Assembly (NCBI RefSeq): GCF_000418325.1 | Contig: NC_021658.1 | Span: 13,248,501-13,312,500, forward strand | DNA: 64,000 nucleotides | Source: Sorangium cellulosum So0157-2 | Lineage (GTDB): Bacteria; Myxococcota_A; Polyangia; Polyangiales; Polyangiaceae | Direction of reading: 5' to 3' | Shown here: piece after piece, positions 19,184-29,300 of the stretch | Layout of the letters: each line of letters opens with the position of its first letter | How positions within the stretch are numbered: position 1 is the first letter of the stretch | The notes under the pieces: model-generated | The model's database searches: none | The model's input: the letters and a program-made list of their open reading frames with translations, nothing else | What the model was told of the DNA's origin: nothing | Position numbers and translations under genes: made by a program

Positions 19184-20668
19184 TCAGGGCTCCTCGCTGC
19201 CGTGCAGCACGGCCAGCCTCCCGTCCTGCCGGCGGCCGAGCTCGGCCTTGTACCTCGACCGCTTCCTCCAGTCGATGTACTCGAGGTGGAGGCGCCGCGT
19301 CGCGGCCCCTTGCCCCGGGTCGAGGTGGAGCGTGCAGAACCCGTTGTTGCCGAGCTCTGGACGGAGCTTGAACCCGTGATAGCGCGACTGCCACTCGAGG
19401 AAGAGCGGGGTCGCGGGGCAAGGCGCGGTATACAGGTCCTTGTCGAGCTTGTACTCCGAGAGGCGATACGGATAGCCGCCGTGCCCGATGCAGCTCGTGA
19501 CCGGGAGATCCGCGGTCATGTCGAAGAGGCCGCAATAGTGGGTATTGCCCCAGAACCAGAGATCGATCCCCGGCAGGAACGGCTTCATGTCGGCGTAGAG
19601 CCTGGTGTAATCGTTCGAGCTGTACTTGAACGGCTCGTTCGCCGACAGCAGCACGTTGATGCACCCGCGCTGGCGCCCCTCCTGGAGGACCTGCGAGAGC
19701 CACGACCTGAGCCGCGCGTCGGCGTATTTCGTGTGGCCGAAATAGTCGGTCTCGATCCCGATGATCTGGAACGCGTCCCCGAAGCGCAGGCAGAAGTAGC
19801 TCCCCTGCTGGACCTGGGGCGCGCCCTTGGCGGCGCGGTAGTCGAGATAGCTGAAGTACGGGTAAGCCTTCGAGAACATCTCGTGGTTGGAGCTCAGCAT
19901 CATCACGTTCGTCCGCGTCAGCATCTCGTCGAGCTCGGGCGCGACGAAGGACGCGAACTCGGCTGAGGTGCCGGCGTAGTAGACGTCGCCCAGGTAGAGC
20001 AGGTGGTCTGGCGCGAGGCGTCGGATGTGCTTGGCGATGTAGCGCGAGTGCGCGAGCCCGTTGCCGAAGTCGGCGAGCAGGGCGAGCTTCGTCTTCGCCA
20101 GGGGCATGTCGTACACGAACGGCCGCTTCTCTTCGTGGTAACGGAAGGGCGCCTTGGGCTTGAGGCTGTTCGCGGTCTTGGCCGCGACGAAGGCGAGCGC
20201 GTACACGGCGCCGTCGGCGACCGTCTCGAACCGCTCTTGCATGGGCAGGATGGGCAGCCGCGCCGGGTCGTACCCTTCAAAGCCGAAATCGGCCGGCATG
20301 CCGACGGCGCGCGCGTGCGCCGTGGCCGCCTCGAGGAACGGCTCCGCGGTCTCCGACCGCTCGAGGAACGACCGTGCCCGGCCAAGAGCGCTCCGGAGCT
20401 CCGCCTCGGAGAGCTTCGCGTCCCATAGCTGCCGCGCCTCGGCCAGGATCGGATCGGGGTCCTCCTCCAGGCGCTCCTCGAGCCATCTGAAGTGATCCGG
20501 CTCGACGAGCCCGATATCGGCGTCCGCGCTCGAGTCGAGCCCGTAATCGGGTGAATCGTTGAAGCCCCTGGGGGTGCTCTTGGGGGCCTTGAGCTCCTCG
20601 AGCAGACCAGGCTGGACGGGTGTCACCGCGGTCGGATGTCCGAGCGCGCGCAGGAGCGATCGCTTCAT
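19184..20668 (-). CDS. metallophosphoesterase (calcineurin-like)
   Basis: A 494-residue protein. I start at ATG 20668, which has GAGGG six bases upstream; an ATG at 20734 would add 22 residues without a good site. Residues 1 to about 160 are an acidic helical N-terminal region. From about residue 185 the metallophosphoesterase core appears: LALLADFGNGLAHSRYI, LLYLGDVYYAGT (GD motif), MLSSNHEMFSKAYPY (NHE motif), LWFWGNTHYCGLFDM (HxH-like) and SCIGHGGYPYRL. These supply the usual dimetal ligands, with DFGNG in place of the common DxH first motif. No signal peptide. It diverges from the transglutaminase/CHAT pair across 291 bases, which hold a TTGACA at 20892-20897 but no clear -10. Confidence 0.82.
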   Translation of the reverse strand: MKRSLLRALGHPTAVTPVQPGLLEELKAPKSTPRGFNDSPDYGLDSSADADIGLVEPDHFRWLEERLEEDPDPILAEARQLWDAKLSEAELRSALGRARSFLERSETAEPFLEAATAHARAVGMPADFGFEGYDPARLPILPMQERFETVADGAVYALAFVAAKTANSLKPKAPFRYHEEKRPFVYDMPLAKTKLALLADFGNGLAHSRYIAKHIRRLAPDHLLYLGDVYYAGTSAEFASFVAPELDEMLTRTNVMMLSSNHEMFSKAYPYFSYLDYRAAKGAPQVQQGSYFCLRFGDAFQIIGIETDYFGHTKYADARLRSWLSQVLQEGRQRGCINVLLSANEPFKYSSNDYTRLYADMKPFLPGIDLWFWGNTHYCGLFDMTADLPVTSCIGHGGYPYRLSEYKLDKDLYTAPCPATPLFLEWQSRYHGFKLRPELGNNGFCTLHLDPGQGAATRRLHLEYIDWRKRSRYKAELGRRQDGRLAVLHGSEEP

Positions 20669-20959
20669 GTTGTCCCTCACGCAGGCCGCCATGGCTGGCC
20701 TGGACTTGCGCCCTTTTCGGCCGGTGTCGCTCATCGTAGCCAGCTTCGTCGCGCCACCGCAAGCCCTGGTCGCGTCGAGCCGCTGCTGCGTTGTTCCGGC
20801 GCCGCCCGCGTAAAACCGCGGCATCGGTGAACACGTCGACGCCAAGCATCGCGCCCTGACGCGGGTGCCGCCGAGCTGACCGGCCCGGGACTTGACAGCG
20901 GTCGGCATCCGTGCGGCGCTTATGCATTCGACGACGCAGGTCGGCGGGAGGAAGACGCC

Positions 20960-22177
20960 ATGGCGGATGGGGTGGAGGACGAGCGGGCGGGCGCCGAGCG
21001 GCGTGTGGCGGAGCGGCGCGTGGCGGAGCTGCGCGAGCAGCTCTTCGTGCATCGGAGCCGGGCCATCGACGCGGCCGCGCTGGGCGAGCTCCGGGCTGCC
21101 GAGGAGAAGCTCAATGAGGCGCAGCGAGCGACGCCGAGCGGAGGCGGCGGGCTGATCCTGGATACGTCCGCCCGCAAGGACCGGCCGGTGGAGATGATGG
21201 GGCCGAGCACGACGGGGCTCGACGTCGAGGTGCGGCTCCGGATGACGCACGTCCCGTCGGCGACCGCGCACCTGCTCGACGCCTCGACGCCGCTCGTGAG
21301 CTTTCGGCTGAAGAACCTCGTCGACACCGCGCGGCGCCTGCGCCTCGTCTCGTACGTGGAGGGCTACTCGGCCGAAGCGGTCGACTGCGTCGAGATCGAG
21401 CCCACGCAGGAGGCCACCGTGGGGCAGATGCCGACGTTCTTCCCGAAGGCGCTGCGCGAGATCCAGGAAGCGACCCGCGCGAGCCTGCGCGTCCGCGTCG
21501 ACGATCTGGACGGCAAGGTGGAGGTCGAGCGGGCATATCCCATCTGGCTCGCGGCGCGGACGACGGCCTATCTCTCCGTGCGCGACCCCTACACGGGCGA
21601 GGACGTCGACATGACGAGGTACCTGGCGGCGTGGGTGACGCCCAACGCCGACGAGGTGATGAAGCTCCTCCGCAAGGCCGCCGAGCGCGCGCCGTCGTCG
21701 TTCATCGGATACCAGCAGGATGGGGCCAAGGTGGAGGAGCAGGTCCGCGCCTGCTTCGAGGTCTGCAAGCAGGCGGGGGTCACCTATGTCAACTCCGTGC
21801 TCGCGTTCGGCGCCGGGCCCGAGGCGCGGGCGCAGCGGGTGCGCCTGCCGCGCGAGTCGATCGCGAACACGTCCGCGAACTGCATCGACGGGACCGTGCT
21901 CCTGGCGAGCCTCCTCGAGGCGGCCTCGCTCACGCCGGCCATCGTCGTCGTCCCGGGCCACGCGTTCCTCGGCTGGCGCAAGCGCCGAGGGGCGGACGAG
22001 TGGGACTACGTCGAGACCACGATGATCAAGGACCACTCGTTCGAGGATGCGGTCGCGGCGGCCCGCGCCGTCGCGAACGAGTACGAGGAGCGCCGCGCGC
22101 TGACCAAGCGGGGATCGAGCTTCCGCCGGCACGCGCTCGACGAGCTCCGCCAGGGCGGCGTCATCCCGATGGAGTAG
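20960..22177 (+). CDS. transglutaminase-like cysteine protease fold protein
   Basis: A 405-residue protein; GGGAGGAAG lies six to eight bases before ATG 20960. The N-terminal 60 residues are charged and coiled-coil-like (AERRVAERRVAELREQLFVH). Residues 65-230 are beta-rich (DVEVRLRMTHVPSATAHLLD). The C-terminal part has a transglutaminase-like core: ANTSANCIDGTVLLASLLEA with Cys308, VVVPGHAFLGWR with His334, then WDYVETTMI as the likely acid. No signal peptide. Four bases separate it from the CHAT gene, whose ribosome binding site is its own last codons (GGAG). It may cleave or cross-link a target, or be an adaptor of the CHAT protease. Such TGase-CHAT pairs occur in conflict loci of multicellular bacteria (family knowledge). 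Confidence 0.8.
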   Translation: MADGVEDERAGAERRVAERRVAELREQLFVHRSRAIDAAALGELRAAEEKLNEAQRATPSGGGGLILDTSARKDRPVEMMGPSTTGLDVEVRLRMTHVPSATAHLLDASTPLVSFRLKNLVDTARRLRLVSYVEGYSAEAVDCVEIEPTQEATVGQMPTFFPKALREIQEATRASLRVRVDDLDGKVEVERAYPIWLAARTTAYLSVRDPYTGEDVDMTRYLAAWVTPNADEVMKLLRKAAERAPSSFIGYQQDGAKVEEQVRACFEVCKQAGVTYVNSVLAFGAGPEARAQRVRLPRESIANTSANCIDGTVLLASLLEAASLTPAIVVVPGHAFLGWRKRRGADEWDYVETTMIKDHSFEDAVAAARAVANEYEERRALTKRGSSFRRHALDELRQGGVIPME

Positions 22178-22181
22178 AACG

Positions 22182-25145
22182 ATGAACGAACGATCCACCC
22201 TCATCGAGCTCGTCGTTCAGGGCCCGAGCGAGCTCGAGGTCGGAGGAGCCGGCGAGTTCGAGGCCTCGTGGGAGCTCTGGGATCGAGGTCCGTACCCGCC
22301 GGTCCCGAGGCTCGGCGCGAGACCCGTGAAAGAGCGCCGATTGCAGGCGGGGACGTCGTGGTTCCCCGCGCTGGCGCAGCGCGTCGGCTCGTTCGGGATC
22401 CTCGCCGAAGCGCTGCCGCCCGACACCTTCTTCCGGGTCGCGCTGGTGCTGGATCACGAGCACCAGCAGACCCGGTGGGAGGAGCTCTGCGCGGAGCAAT
22501 TCGGCCCCAGCGTCGCCGTCGTCCGCCGCCACCCGCGCCCGCAGGGCGCCGGAGCGCGCGTCGAGGAGGTGGAGCCGCCGATCCGCGTGCACGTCGCGAT
22601 CTTGGTCGACGGCGGGGGTGGCGAAGAGCTGCCGATCGGCCGGCTCTTCGAGGGTCTCGCCGACGAGGTGCGCGCGATCGGGCTCGACTGGTCCGTCGAG
22701 GCATCCTCCCGCGCGTCCGCGCTCATCGTCCACGCGCTCGTGGACTCGTCGTCGCCGGAGAGCGCGCGGCGAGCGGCGGCCTTGGTTCGGGAGCTCCGGG
22801 GTGGGACCGCGCCTCGTCTGCTCGTCTTGCACGACATCGGCTTGCACGACATCGGCCAGCGCGACCCGAGCGGGCTGACTCCCCTCCTCTCGCCCGCGCT
22901 CGACGGCGGAGCGGGGGCGGTGCTGATCGCGGCGCTCGGGTCCCCCGATCCGGGATGGGCTGGCGTGATGCCCACGTTTTACCGGAAGATCCTGCACGAT
23001 CTCCCGCTCGACGCGTGCGCGGCAGCGGCGTCCGAGATCGCCCGGGAGCAGGGCACCCCGGCGCTCGTGCTCGGCGCCGTGGAGGGCGGCGAGACGGCGC
23101 TCCTGCTCACGCGCGCGGTCGCCGCCGCGGCGCATCGAGCCCTCCCCTCCCTCTCTTTCGACCCGGGATCGTTCCCCGAGAGCGCGACCCGATCCTGGAG
23201 CCTCCGGAGCGCCACGCGGGACGTCCTGGAGGACGTCGACACGACGCTACGCCGAGCCGCCGTCAAGGCGCACGACTTCAGCATCCCGGGGGCCGTGGCG
23301 CAGAAGATGCTCGACGCCCTCGCGGGCCCGAGCGCCAAGCGCAAGATCGCGTCCGCGCGGGCGCGGGAAACCAGCCTGTGGCTCGCCGAGGACGGCGATC
23401 CCACCGCGCGCAGCGTGCCGTCGCTCGTGGTGAAGCGCTGGTATCGGGCGCACGTCCGGGTGGGCAAGGCGATCGAGGGAGCGGCCGCGCACGGGAGCTT
23501 CCCCGAGGACGCGCTGCGCGAGGCGTTCGACCGCGTCGACGCGGTGGAGCTCGACGTGCGGTTCTTCGTGGACAGCGAGGCCGTTACCCTGCGGCCACCT
23601 CCGGACACCAAGCTCACGCTCGCGCGGTTCGGGGACAGCACGACCGCCTCGGTGACGCTGGCGGCGAGGCGCCCGGGCGCGACCCTGATCCGGGTGTGCC
23701 TCCTGTTCGAGGGGGTCCTGCTCCAGTCCCTCGCTGCCGAGCTCGTCTTCACCGACGCGTCGGCGCCCGCGGGGCCCGCCCCGAGGTCCCGCCTCGATTT
23801 CGCGACCGTGAGCGACCTCGCCGCGCGGGCGTCGCTCCCGAGGCCCACGATAGGCATCTTCACCAACGACGCGCCGGGCGCGCACTGGATCGGCGTGTTC
23901 GAGGGCCAGGGACGCAGGCTCCGCGCCGGCCGCCTGAAGACGATGACCGACGCGGAGCTGACGCCGCTCGGGCACATCCTTCGCAAGGAGCTCGGGACCG
24001 CCGCGGGGACCAGCACCACCTACCGGTACAAGAACCCTCCGCAGACCCCGGCCGAGCGAGCGCTCAAGGCCCAGACGCTCGTCTCGCTCGCCAGGGCGGG
24101 CGCCCGCACGTACGACGCGCTCTTCGGCGATGACGGCGCCCAGGAGGAATGGGCGGCCTTCGGGGAGGCGCTGGCCCATCCAGGCGTGGTGTCCATCGCG
24201 CGGTGCAAGGGCGATGGCCCGAGCATCCCGTGGGCCGGCATGTACGACCTGCCGCTCGCCGCCAACAGCGATAAGGTGAGGCTCTGCTCGGAGTTCCAGC
24301 GGCAGCTCGAGACCGGCGCGGACCTGCTCGATCGGCCGGCCGAGTGCTTCGCGAGCGCCGGGTGCCCGCTGCGCGACGCGGCGGCGCGGCACGTCACCGT
24401 GTGCCCGTTCGGCTTCTGGGGCTACCGTCACGAGATCGAGCAGCCGATGCAGCACGTGGAGCCGCCCGGGAGCGAGGACGGCGGCGTCCCCCCCGAGGTG
24501 CGGAAGCAGATCCGGGACGCGTCGGACGGCGACGGGCAGGTCAACGTGCTCTTCGCGGTGTACCGGTTCCAGGACGTGGACGAGCACAAGGCCGACCTCG
24601 CCGCGGCCCTCGGGCCCAGGGATCCGGTGGCCGACGCGACGGAGATCCTCAGGGCGTTGAGGGAGGAGAAGCACGAAGTCCATTACTTCTACTGTCATGG
24701 CGTCGAGCACAACGGCTTCTTCGTCCTCAAGGTGGGCGACGCCAGGTCGCCCGGGTTCATCGGGACGACGGAGCTCCCGGCCAGGGAGATCCGGTGGACG
24801 TCGCCGAAGCCGCTCGTCTTCCTCAACGGCTGCGAGACGCTCGCGCTGATTCCGGAGACGATCAACAAGCTCTCGACCCGGCTGCGGACGCTCGGCGCGT
24901 CCGGCATCATCGGCACCGAGATCGCCGTCCCCACGCCCCTCGCGCGCTCCGTCGCCAGGCACGTCTTCAAGGCGCTCACGAGCAGCGATCCCGGGCAGAA
25001 CTCGCTGGGGGCCGCGTTCCTCGCGATGCGGCGCGCCCTGCTCCGGGAGTGGAACCCCCTCGGGCTGGCGTACACCTTCTACGGGTCGAGCGCGCTCCGG
25101 ATCCAGGGAGGGGCTCAGTCGGCGCCCTCGACGCCGGGGACGTGA
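22182..25145 (+). CDS. CHAT-domain (caspase-like) protein
   Basis: A 987-residue protein. The C-terminal CHAT peptidase domain (about 780-980) has the catalytic His839 in YFYCHGVEHNGFFVL and Cys884 in LVFLNGCETLAL, then SGIIGTEIAVPTPLARSVAR and the terminal FYGSSALRIQGG expected for CHAT. An upstream region about 540-800 (FATVSDLAARASLPRPTIGI, LGHILRKELGTAAG, IPWAGMYDLPL) resembles the helical and pre-CHAT portions of other CHAT proteins. Residues 1-540 are alpha/beta and unassigned, with ALVDSSSPESARRAAALVRE and LLVLHDIGLHDIGQ. CHAT proteases cleave partner proteins in bacterial conflict systems (family knowledge). It is convergent with the trypsin gene; only 34 bases separate their stops. 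Coding strand carries no frameshift. Confidence 0.88.
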   Translation: MNERSTLIELVVQGPSELEVGGAGEFEASWELWDRGPYPPVPRLGARPVKERRLQAGTSWFPALAQRVGSFGILAEALPPDTFFRVALVLDHEHQQTRWEELCAEQFGPSVAVVRRHPRPQGAGARVEEVEPPIRVHVAILVDGGGGEELPIGRLFEGLADEVRAIGLDWSVEASSRASALIVHALVDSSSPESARRAAALVRELRGGTAPRLLVLHDIGLHDIGQRDPSGLTPLLSPALDGGAGAVLIAALGSPDPGWAGVMPTFYRKILHDLPLDACAAAASEIAREQGTPALVLGAVEGGETALLLTRAVAAAAHRALPSLSFDPGSFPESATRSWSLRSATRDVLEDVDTTLRRAAVKAHDFSIPGAVAQKMLDALAGPSAKRKIASARARETSLWLAEDGDPTARSVPSLVVKRWYRAHVRVGKAIEGAAAHGSFPEDALREAFDRVDAVELDVRFFVDSEAVTLRPPPDTKLTLARFGDSTTASVTLAARRPGATLIRVCLLFEGVLLQSLAAELVFTDASAPAGPAPRSRLDFATVSDLAARASLPRPTIGIFTNDAPGAHWIGVFEGQGRRLRAGRLKTMTDAELTPLGHILRKELGTAAGTSTTYRYKNPPQTPAERALKAQTLVSLARAGARTYDALFGDDGAQEEWAAFGEALAHPGVVSIARCKGDGPSIPWAGMYDLPLAANSDKVRLCSEFQRQLETGADLLDRPAECFASAGCPLRDAAARHVTVCPFGFWGYRHEIEQPMQHVEPPGSEDGGVPPEVRKQIRDASDGDGQVNVLFAVYRFQDVDEHKADLAAALGPRDPVADATEILRALREEKHEVHYFYCHGVEHNGFFVLKVGDARSPGFIGTTELPAREIRWTSPKPLVFLNGCETLALIPETINKLSTRLRTLGASGIIGTEIAVPTPLARSVARHVFKALTSSDPGQNSLGAAFLAMRRALLREWNPLGLAYTFYGSSALRIQGGAQSAPSTPGT

Positions 25146-25179
25146 GCGGGCCGCTCGCGTGCCGGCGTGGGCCGCGCGC

Positions 25180-26340
25180 CTAGGCGCCGCCGGCGCCGAG
25201 CGGGTCAGGGGCGAAGCCGATACCGCCGTGACCGGGAGCGCCGGTGTGGAGCAGCTCCCTGGGGAGCGCGTCGCGCATGCGCCACGTCGGCGCCGCGAGG
25301 TTGGCGGTGAAGGGTGCCCCCGCGACGTGAACCCCGATGACGAGGGGCCGGTGTCGCTCGAGGAGGAAGAGCGGCGCGCCCGAGCTCCCGCCGAGCGTCG
25401 AGCAATCGTGCTGCAAGCGGTGGGCGCTCCACGCCGGCGCGAGCAGCTTTCCTGGCTGCAGCCGCTTCGTGCCCAGCACACCCGGGAAGATGTCCTGCAG
25501 GCGTTGCCACGAGAGGGCCCCCTCTCCGCCGCCGACGGGATAACCGCCCGTGAAGACGAGCGCGCCGTCGAGCTGCGCTGGCGCCGCGCTGCAGAGCGGG
25601 AGGGGCAGCGGCATGCGCGCGTGGGCGGGCTCTGCGCCCTCGCGCGACAGACGCAGCAGCGCGACGTCCTCTTCCGGGTGGGCCCACGTGAGCTCCACGA
25701 TGCGGAATCGAGCGAAGGCATCCGGGTTGTCGGCTTCCGCCCGCCAGTCGATCTGCGCCCCCACCGCCGGGTCGATGCGCTCGCCCGGCCGTGGCGGGGG
25801 CGCGCCCTCGGGCCGCAGGTCGTCGGCGACGTGCCGCGCGGTCATGACGAGCTCCGGCGCGACGAGGAACCCGGTCCCGATCGGCGCGCGGCGCCCGTCG
25901 GGCGCGCGCAGCTCGATGCGCCCCAGGGAGGGCAGCGCGCCCTGGATGGGGTCGCGCCACCCGTCGAGCAGCTCCCATCCGACGGGGATGCGTTGGAGTT
26001 GATCGTTGCGCACGGGGACGGCGGGGCGGCCGTAGACGATGTACAGCGCCACGAGGGCGTCGCGGTCGCGGTCCGTGAGCGGCGCGGCGTCGATCGCCGC
26101 CCCGCGCGACCGGAGCAGCGCGGCGCCGTGCTCCAGCAGCGCGGCGAGCGCCGCGCGCGCGGCGGGCGCCCGCTGGAGCGCCGGCGACTGCACGGCGATG
26201 GGCAGGCGGGCCGAGCGCTCCGCGCTGCGCAGGGCGGCGGCGTCCACCGTGATGGCGGTGTCCAGCACGGGGCGCGGCGGGAGGGCGCGGAGCAACGTGC
26301 GGAGACCGGAGTCGAGGGAGCTGGGAGCGAGGTGAGTCAC
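25180..26340 (-). CDS. trypsin-like serine protease
   Basis: A 386-residue protein starting at GTG 26340, overlapping the stop of the STAND gene (GTGA), so the two are coupled. Residues 1 to about 130 form a helical N-terminal region rich in Ala/Leu/Arg (RDRDALVALYIVYGRPAVPV, like effector-associated domains). The S1-type core has His170 in LVMTARHVADDL, Asp225 in HPEEDVALLRLS and Ser320 in TLGGSSGAPLFLL. No signal peptide is visible, so it likely acts in the cytosol. The N-terminal region may dock it to the downstream-encoded or upstream NTPase. Together with the fused protease of its partner this gives two trypsin-type active sites in one operon. Confidence 0.88.
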   Translation of the reverse strand: MTHLAPSSLDSGLRTLLRALPPRPVLDTAITVDAAALRSAERSARLPIAVQSPALQRAPAARAALAALLEHGAALLRSRGAAIDAAPLTDRDRDALVALYIVYGRPAVPVRNDQLQRIPVGWELLDGWRDPIQGALPSLGRIELRAPDGRRAPIGTGFLVAPELVMTARHVADDLRPEGAPPPRPGERIDPAVGAQIDWRAEADNPDAFARFRIVELTWAHPEEDVALLRLSREGAEPAHARMPLPLPLCSAAPAQLDGALVFTGGYPVGGGEGALSWQRLQDIFPGVLGTKRLQPGKLLAPAWSAHRLQHDCSTLGGSSGAPLFLLERHRPLVIGVHVAGAPFTANLAAPTWRMRDALPRELLHTGAPGHGGIGFAPDPLGAGGA

Positions 26341-29300
26341 GGGCGTGCCGGTGCGCCGGCGGCCGGAGGCGCGTCGCAGATGGCGCTGACCTCGCGGAAC
26401 TCGCTCCGGCCGCGGAGCAGGTCGCAGGCTTCGCGGCGGAGATCTTCGGGGCGGAGCGAGTACACGCGCGCCGGGTTCGGGAAGAGCAGGTGGTCGTCGT
26501 CCAGGAACCACGGAGCCTGTCTTTCGGGGAAGGAGTCCGTAGCGGGGATGACGCCGATCAACGACCAGCTCCGGGTGTCACGGAGCTCGACGATGTGCTC
26601 TGGCTTGGCCTGGATGTCCCCTTGCTGTTCGACCTCGGAACGATCGATGGCGGCGAGCCCGCCGGACGGGCTCAGCACCACGCTCGCCACATCGAACCCA
26701 GCGCGCGGCGGGTCCAGCGGTCGCGGCTCCCAGCGGTCGCCTCGTTGAATCCAAAGCATCGCGACACCGGCTGACGAGACAAGGAGCTGGAGCTCATTCG
26801 TGTCCGTGGCGGGGAGATAATGAACGTTGGCTCGATGGGTGTCCGGGCTGCGGGTCCCGGGCACCTCCAGGCGTCCGCTTTCGACGAGTCGCAGCGGGCT
26901 CGCTTCCACCCTCGCGACGATCGGCGCGGAATCACGCGGCACCACGACGACCCAGCGTCCGTCGGGGGAGGCGCTGACATGATCGACCGAGGTCTCGCCA
27001 GCAACGTTTCCAGCGCTGGACGAGCTGGTGCCGCGAACGCCAGAAGCAGCGCCCTTGAGGGGCAAGGGGACTGGCTGTCCATTCATGTCCACGATTCGGG
27101 GCTGACCTCGAGGCCAGAGCAACGGTCCCGCGACGGTACGGAGCACGGAGACGTCGCCGCTCAATCCGTCCAAGGAGCTGGTTCGCTTGCCGTTCCAATA
27201 GACATTTACCTGATCCGCGACGGTCCCATCGTGGGTGACGAGAACGCCCGCCCTGTACGCTAGAATCCAGCTGGCCCTTTCGCCGTTCAGCTCGGGGAGG
27301 AGGGCGCCGGACGTGAGGTCGACCAGCCCTAGCCGTTTATCCTCCCACCGGACGGCGGCGTGCACGCCGTCGCTGATGACCTGAATGGGCTGGACTGCGT
27401 CGGGTCCCGGCAAAGCCGTCGCCCTGACGATCCAGGGCCGCCACGCTACAGGGATTGGCGATCCAGGGTGGACCGAGATCACCCCCTTCTTGTCGCCACA
27501 GCCCATGACTGCGATCTCGGGCAGGCCCTGGTCCATGTTCCAGTACTTCGCGGCAGCACAGGGCGCCTCTTCGGAGGACAGGTCCAGGCCCTTCGGTCCG
27601 ACACGGGCCAGCCTCAAGGATTCCTTCCCTTCCGCGACCAACGCGAGCTGTCGGTTGGCGTCGAAGGCCAGGACCCTGAGCTGCTTCTGCCCTGGCATCT
27701 GCGTTGCGGGCGACGCATTCAGCCGCAGCCACCGGCCGGCATATCGAAGCACCGTGAGGTCGTCGCACTGGGCAACTTCCCGCAGGAGGCCTTTCTCGTA
27801 CGCTCGCGGTGAGACCTGCAGTCGGAAGCCCCATGTCCCGTCATCACCGAGATCCAGATTTGCGATGCCTTCCTCGTGAAAGTCCATCCGGTCCGCATGT
27901 ATGGCCTGAAGCTCTTCTGCACGTGCCGGCAGGTCGATCGGGTCATTAGTAGAGAGGCGGCCACGGTTCACCCAGTCGAGACCGGTGAGCGTGACGGTCG
28001 GGAGCTTGCGCGATCCCTCAACGCGGATGGAGCTTGTTCGAACGTCCAGATCCAGGATAGCCCGACTCGCGTGGTAGCTCTCCCGCTCCCAGACAAGCGA
28101 GAGCTGTCGCCTTGGCGCTGTGCCGAAGTCGCCCAGCGTGAAGCTCGAGATGGCGGCGATCGCTCCATCGTGCGTGATGGCCACGGAACCGAACGGGCCG
28201 ATCCATGGCAGCTTTCTGCACTTCCTCGCGGCATCGTAGAAGCAGCTCGCGCTCCAGCCGAGGGAGACCGCCCCCGCTCCGGCGTCGGCCACGGCGACGT
28301 GCTGAACGGGTCCCTCGTGGGGTAGTGTCGTGGATTTCCCCTGTTTGGGATCCCAGAGCACCACGACGCCCTCCAAGGCTGCCATTCCCACGGTGGAACC
28401 GCGCTCGGACCGATCCAGATCCATCACGACCCAGTCGGCGAAAGGGTCGACATCGAGCAAGCTGTCGTGGTCGATGTTGATGCGTCGAATACCTCTCTCG
28501 GGCGCGTTCGCAAGCCAGAGTTCGCGCGTATCCGGCATCAGCAGCGCAGCGTCTGGGAGGAGCGGAAGCATGGCAGCGTACATGTCCATCAGGTCGGACG
28601 TCCCGCACACCCAGCGGAGCTGCTTCGACTCAGGGTCCTCGAGGAAGGCGCAGGCGGGGCGCTGTGCCAGATCGCGCACGCGCGCGCCCGTGCGCATGTC
28701 CCAGACCCCGTAGCGCTCCTCGCCGCGCGCCGCGTCGAGCGTGCGGAACACCGCGCTCGTCCGATCGCCGGTCAGCGCTACCGAGACCGCGCGCTCCCCG
28801 CCGAGGTCGACCGGTGCTCGAAGCTGAAACGCGAGCAGGCTCCGCAGCAGCGCCGTGGTTACCGACTGACGCACCTCCGCGTCCGTCTCGTGCTCGACCT
28901 CGTTGCTCGCCTGGATGGCGCTGAGCAGCGCGCCGGGCTCTCCCCCCAGCACCCTCACGCCGACCCGGCTCACGTCAACCAAGGCGCGCCGCTGTTGATG
29001 AAGCTCCTTCTTCAGTCGGGCAGCGCTCTCTTGCTGCTTCTCCAGCTCTCGGGCAGCGCTCGCTTCCTGGTCCTTCCACTGCAGCCCCGCGAGCACGAGG
29101 ATCGCCACGGCTGCGCTGAACGACGCGGTCCACAGAACGCCGCTGCGCAAGCGATCCCGGCGCACGCTCACGTCGATCAGGGAGCGTACGTCAGGCTCGA
29201 TCTCACCCCCGCGCCGCCCGCGCCATTCTCGCGCCACCTCGAGCTCGCGCCCTCCGAGCAGCAGGCTCTCCGGCGCGCGCCAGGGTCGCCACCCGCGTGC

